Assembly: GCA_937884685.1 (NCBI GenBank)
Contig: CAKZYM010000709.1
Span: 1 to 7,679 of the forward strand
Source: an uncultured Calothrix sp.
GTDB lineage: Bacteria; Cyanobacteriota; Cyanobacteriia; Cyanobacteriales; Nostocaceae
Length of the DNA stretch: 7,679 bases
Direction of reading: 5' to 3'
Below are positions 5,421-7,679 of the stretch, one piece after another. Under the pieces are notes generated by a model that saw only the letters and a program-made list of their open reading frames with translations, was not told the DNA's origin and did no database searches. The translations under genes and the position numbers were made by a program. How positions within the stretch are numbered: position 1 is the first letter of the stretch; the number at the start of each line of letters is the position of its first letter.

Positions 5421-7418
5421 TCAAACCCAACCACCAATTTCTGCTTCTGTTAAAGATTTTTCCAATTTGATATATTCTGTACGAGCTGCGCGCAAAATAT
5501 GTTTCATTTGTACGGGTTCTTTGGAGTCAGCTGCAAGGAAAGCTGCATTAAGTGCAATATTGCGAATATTACCTCCAGTAACACTCAACTGAGCTAATTT
5601 ATCTGTATCTAAATTTTTGAGAGGAGTATTTTTGGGGAAGACATTTTGCCAAATTTTGGCTCTTTGAGCAGCATCAGGGAAGGGAAATTGAACTAGGAAA
5701 CGAATCCTTCGCATAAATGCTGTATCGATTGAGTTTTTTAGGTTAGTTGTAAGAATTGCTAATCCTGGATAAGATTCCATACGTTGCAGTAAGTAACTGA
5801 CTTCGATATTTGCATACCTATCGCGACTATCTTTGACTTCTGAGCGTTTACCAAATAGTGCATCTGCTTCATCAAACAGTAATATAGCTCCTCCTTCTTG
5901 GGCTGCATCAAAAACTCGTCGCAAGTTTTTTTCTGTTTCACCGATATATTTACTAATCACAGAAGATAAATCTATGCGGTATAAATCTAAACTTAATTCT
6001 TGAGCTAATACTTCAGCAGCTAATGTTTTACCTGTACCGGAGGGACCTGCAAATAAAGCAGTAATTCCTAATCCCCGTGAATTATTATTTCCAAATCCCC
6101 ATTCTTGATAAACAGTATATTTTTGTCTGACATGAGCTGCTACTTCGCGCAAAATTTCTGATTGTGCATCCGGTAAAATTAAATTTTGCCAGTTAGAATC
6201 AGCAACAATACGTTGAGCGAGTTCATCTAAACGGGGACGCGCTTGCACTCTACAAGCATCCCATAAAGCACTACCCAAATCATTTTTATCTGGAGAGTTT
6301 AAACTAGTTGTAGTTTGGGCACAAGCAGAGCGAATTTTTGCAGGAGTAAGATTAAATTGGGCAATTAATTTTTTTACTAGACCATTTAATTGGGGAGCTA
6401 CATCGGAACTTAAATTTCGTTGCCAAAGCAAGCTTTGCTCTTGGGTAGTCGGTTTGCAGACATCAAAACTAACTGTAGGACGCTGACCTATCTGCATTAT
6501 CTCCTGACTAGCAACAAATACAAAACCTTTTAGTCGTGCGATAAAATTTTTGATTGCACCTATGCGGACTGTGTCGTTAACATCGATTGTGTCACAATTG
6601 ACAAGTAAAATACTTTCACTTAATACTGCTTCTCTTTCCCATAAACGAATTAAGCTCTCCACTTCACTAAATACAGAAGGTGCAGCTTGAGCAGAGACTA
6701 TTTTCAGTTTTCTACCCAAAATTTGACAAACTTCAGTAGCTATCCCAAATTTGCTGTTAGTTTCTGCACCACAAAGTTGTGCTACAGGTACAAATTCATT
6801 TTCAAGGTGGTTGTAAGACCACATACTAACTATTTGCTGTACTATTGTCTGATGAGATTGCACTAAAATTTGAGGGCTGTGGAAACCTTCAATCAGCCCC
6901 ATAAGTTTTTCATCTTCTGCTTCCACTCCCGAAAGGTAGTGGAGAACCCGCTCATCAATTCTTAGTGGTGCCAAAGTTAATGATTTTTCTGGAGCTAATT
7001 CAATTAATTGGTAACGTCTTAAAGGAGCATTAGGTGCGATCGCATCCCAGTGAGAATTTTGAAAAGCGGCAAAAGCTAAACTAAATGTTGGATAAGTTCT
7101 TTGTGGTTCTTTATGAGCTTCAGCACACAAAAGATGAAAATCATGACTAAGCTCTATACTCACACATAAAAGTAAAATATTTCTCTCAAATTCAGATAAT
7201 TCAAATCTCGTGCATAATTTATCCAAAGCCGAAGGAAAAGGCATTTCTCTGGCTACCAATAGCAAAGTTTCTTCTCTTATTTTTTGCTGTTCTAGCCAAT
7301 CTTGATTGTTCTCATTGCTTGAAGTGAGCTTTTCTACAGCACTACGGACTACTCCCATAGCTGCTAATGTATATCTTTGATTAACTTCATACCAATCATC
7401 AATATTTGTAATCATCAT
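5421..7418 (-). CDS. AAA+ ATPase of an extracellular contractile injection system (Afp15/Pvc15-like, CIS15)
   Basis: The 665-residue product has one canonical AAA+ module at about 420-640: Walker A GPSGTGKT (458-465), pore-loop-like KYIGE (490-494), Walker B ILLFDEAD (512-519), sensor-1 region TTNL (557-560), arginine-finger candidates R570/R571, and a sensor-2-like GGNIRN (615-620). About 200-345 looks like a degenerate first AAA domain: GAETNSKFG stands where a Walker A should be, and ILLVNCD resembles a decayed Walker B. The N-terminus (60-165; ELSEFERNILLLC, YPTFSLAFAAF, PLRIDERVLHYLSG) is the conserved front of eCIS ATPases, thought to help assemble or maintain the particle. It is cytoplasmic. 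A DUF4255 gene ends 24 bp upstream, the usual eCIS partner, so the two are probably one operon. The start is an ATG pair at 7418/7415 with no strong ribosome binding site. Confidence 0.9.
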   Translation of the reverse strand: MMITNIDDWYEVNQRYTLAAMGVVRSAVEKLTSSNENNQDWLEQQKIREETLLLVAREMPFPSALDKLCTRFELSEFERNILLLCVSIELSHDFHLLCAEAHKEPQRTYPTFSLAFAAFQNSHWDAIAPNAPLRRYQLIELAPEKSLTLAPLRIDERVLHYLSGVEAEDEKLMGLIEGFHSPQILVQSHQTIVQQIVSMWSYNHLENEFVPVAQLCGAETNSKFGIATEVCQILGRKLKIVSAQAAPSVFSEVESLIRLWEREAVLSESILLVNCDTIDVNDTVRIGAIKNFIARLKGFVFVASQEIMQIGQRPTVSFDVCKPTTQEQSLLWQRNLSSDVAPQLNGLVKKLIAQFNLTPAKIRSACAQTTTSLNSPDKNDLGSALWDACRVQARPRLDELAQRIVADSNWQNLILPDAQSEILREVAAHVRQKYTVYQEWGFGNNNSRGLGITALFAGPSGTGKTLAAEVLAQELSLDLYRIDLSSVISKYIGETEKNLRRVFDAAQEGGAILLFDEADALFGKRSEVKDSRDRYANIEVSYLLQRMESYPGLAILTTNLKNSIDTAFMRRIRFLVQFPFPDAAQRAKIWQNVFPKNTPLKNLDTDKLAQLSVTGGNIRNIALNAAFLAADSKEPVQMKHILRAARTEYIKLEKSLTEAEIGGWV
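7036..7043. other. HIP1 octamer (GCGATCGC)
   Basis: This second copy lies inside the eCIS ATPase gene and supports a cyanobacterial host for the chromosome itself. Confidence 0.7.
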
Positions 7419-7442
7419 ATAACTGTTTTGATATTTTATTTA

Positions 7443-7679
7443 CTATGATTTAGTATCTATAAGTACCATCGACGCTTGATAACTAGCAGAAGGTCGATAA
7501 TGAGTTTGTAATGCTGACCATAGTTTAGATGTGTCCTCCATGTTCAAAAATTGTGGAGATAATTTAATTTGACCCAGACTATTGCTTAAATCAGATACAG
7601 ACACATTAGCTAAAGCTTGAGAAAAAATACTTGATGTCTTGGCTTGGAAGAGATAATTTAAAATACTCTCAATTGCATC
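7443..7679 (-). CDS. DUF4255 / Pvc16-N domain protein (CIS16-like), C-terminal 78 residues, runs off right edge
   Basis: The frame is open from the right edge to a TAG at 7445-7443, so only the C-terminus is seen. It includes LGQIKLSPQFLNMED, then KLWSALQTHYRPSASYQASM and VLID, which follow the conserved end of the DUF4255 (Pvc16 N-terminal) domain. Proteins of this family cap or terminate the tail in contractile injection systems (Afp16/Pvc16) and are usually encoded beside the AAA+ ATPase. Here the ATPase starts 24 bp downstream on the same strand, which supports the call. The sequence ends directly after the domain, so this is probably a single-domain version. The promoter and the rest of the operon must lie to the right of the window. 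Confidence 0.85.
   Translation of the reverse strand, partial: DAIESILNYLFQAKTSSIFSQALANVSVSDLSNSLGQIKLSPQFLNMEDTSKLWSALQTHYRPSASYQASMVLIDTKS

Noticed and set aside
5404..5941. Short frames at 5404-5592 (plus) and 5759-5941 (minus) inside the ATPase gene
   Set aside because: They are shadows of the ATPase frame, whose motifs are unambiguous across the same bases.

Overview
The window looks cyanobacterial, most likely from a filamentous, AT-rich, IS-bearing genome. It has two copies of the HIP1 octamer GCGATCGC (1534-1541 and 7036-7043), a leucine-rich-repeat-variant protein, an IS630 transposase of a type I recall from cyanobacteria, a remnant of a cyanobacterial OprB/iron-uptake-type porin, and a contractile-injection-system ATPase. 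All identifications are by eye; no database search was run.

Layout. (1) 1-494, minus: 5' part of a leucine-rich-repeat-variant/HEAT-like protein running off the left edge, with a readable promoter at 524-551. (2) 495-1175: AT-rich spacer with no gene I can support. (3) 1176-1430, minus: a small ORF of unknown function whose start lies inside the left end of the neighbouring insertion sequence. (4) 1402-2725: a complete IS630-family element with 31-bp imperfect terminal inverted repeats and TA target duplication. Its transposase is split into two frames at a run of eight C. (5) 2901-4230, plus: an unrecognised helical protein of about 442 residues, also split into two frames, at a run of nine T. 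(6) 4294-5052, plus: an RNase H-fold protein with an intact D-E-D-D set and a basic N-terminal extension. (7) 5105-5390, minus: a porin C-terminal remnant with a large internal deletion. (8) 5421-7418, minus: a AAA+ ATPase of the extracellular contractile injection system (eCIS) type (Afp15/Pvc15-like). (9) 7443-7679, minus: the 3' end of a DUF4255/Pvc16-N protein, the usual companion of that ATPase.

Items 8 and 9 form an operon pair (24-bp spacer) and mark one edge of an eCIS locus whose structural genes, if present, should lie to the right of the window. The plus-strand genes in items 5 and 6 are 63 bp apart and may be co-transcribed; they converge on the porin remnant and the eCIS operon. 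The left half shows genome wear: one IS, a porin remnant, and two frameshifts, both in homopolymer runs and both repaired by removing one base. That pattern means read accuracy should be checked before either gene is called dead.
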